NCBI GenBank assembly: GCA_003540955.1
Contig: DPMX01000296.1
Coordinates: 1-6,138 of the forward strand
Length of the DNA: 6,138 bases
Origin: Gammaproteobacteria bacterium
Lineage (GTDB): Bacteria; Pseudomonadota; Gammaproteobacteria; Ga0077536
Reading direction: 5' to 3'
The translations under genes and the position numbers were made by a program. How positions within the stretch are numbered: the stretch's first letter is position 1; each line of letters begins with the position of its first letter. The notes below the pieces were generated by a model. It saw only the letters and a program-made list of their open reading frames with translations, had not been told where the DNA came from and searched no databases. Of the stretch, positions 6,069 through 6,138 are shown one piece after another.

Positions 6069-6138
6069 TGGCGGAGAGAGAGGGATTCGAACCCTCGATG
6101 GGCTTTTGACCCATACTCCCTTAGCAGGGGAGCGCCTT
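6069..6138 (-). tRNA. tRNA-Ser(GCU), 5' end off the window
   Basis: The anticodon arm has stem CTCCC/GGGAG (6128-6132 and 6116-6120) and loop CTGCTAA; the anticodon GCT is at 6125-6123, decoding AGC/AGU. A long variable arm with stem ATGGG/CCCAT and the T arm GAGGG-TTCGAAT-CCCTC (6096-6080) mark a class II serine tRNA. The 3' acceptor strand TCTCTCC (6079-6073), discriminator G (6072) and encoded CCA (6071-6069) close the gene. The D arm is cut and the 5' acceptor strand lies outside the window. Encoded CCA is common in gammaproteobacteria. Confidence 0.96.

Overview
The window looks like a piece of chromosome from a proteobacterium, probably an environmental gammaproteobacterium. Support for this is a CCA-encoding tRNA-Ser whose anticodon arm and long variable arm closely resemble the enterobacterial tRNA-Ser(GCU), Shine-Dalgarno-type ribosome sites, mixed ATG/TTG starts and moderate GC content. 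The species cannot be named from the sequence alone. I see no insertion sequence, phage gene, toxin-antitoxin pair or CRISPR array.

Layout from left to right: (1) positions 1-1155, minus strand, the first 385 codons of an oxalate/formate-antiporter-type (OFA) MFS permease that runs off the left edge. (2) 1156-1324, a divergent intergenic region. (3) 1325-1711, plus strand, a small SnoaL/NTF2-like protein, the only plus-strand gene. (4) 1734-3455, minus strand, a 573-residue tungsten/molybdopterin enzyme of the aldehyde:ferredoxin oxidoreductase (AOR) family. (5) 3456-3669, an intergenic region with a perfect TATAAT box and two inverted repeats. (6) 3670-4908, minus strand, a FabF-like beta-ketoacyl synthase with a complete Cys-His-His triad and a TTG start. 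(7) 4921-5125, an intergenic region of about 200 bp without convincing features. (8) 5126-6007, minus strand, a phytanoyl-CoA dioxygenase (PhyH)-family Fe(II)/2-oxoglutarate oxygenase. (9) 6069-6138, minus strand, the 3' part of tRNA-Ser(GCU), running off the right edge.

The three large enzyme genes point the same way, but gaps of 214 and 217 bp separate them, so they are not an obvious tight operon. All three could act on acyl chains or aldehydes. One speculative reading is an alpha-oxidation-like route: PhyH hydroxylates carbon 2 of an acyl group, an unseen lyase releases an aldehyde plus a one-carbon unit, AOR oxidises the aldehyde, and the OFA permease moves formate, oxalate or another small carboxylate. 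The lyase is not in the window, and AOR enzymes are usually oxygen-sensitive whereas PhyH needs oxygen. The safer reading is an accessory cluster of metabolic genes lying beside a tRNA gene. I did not find a clearly new biological system.
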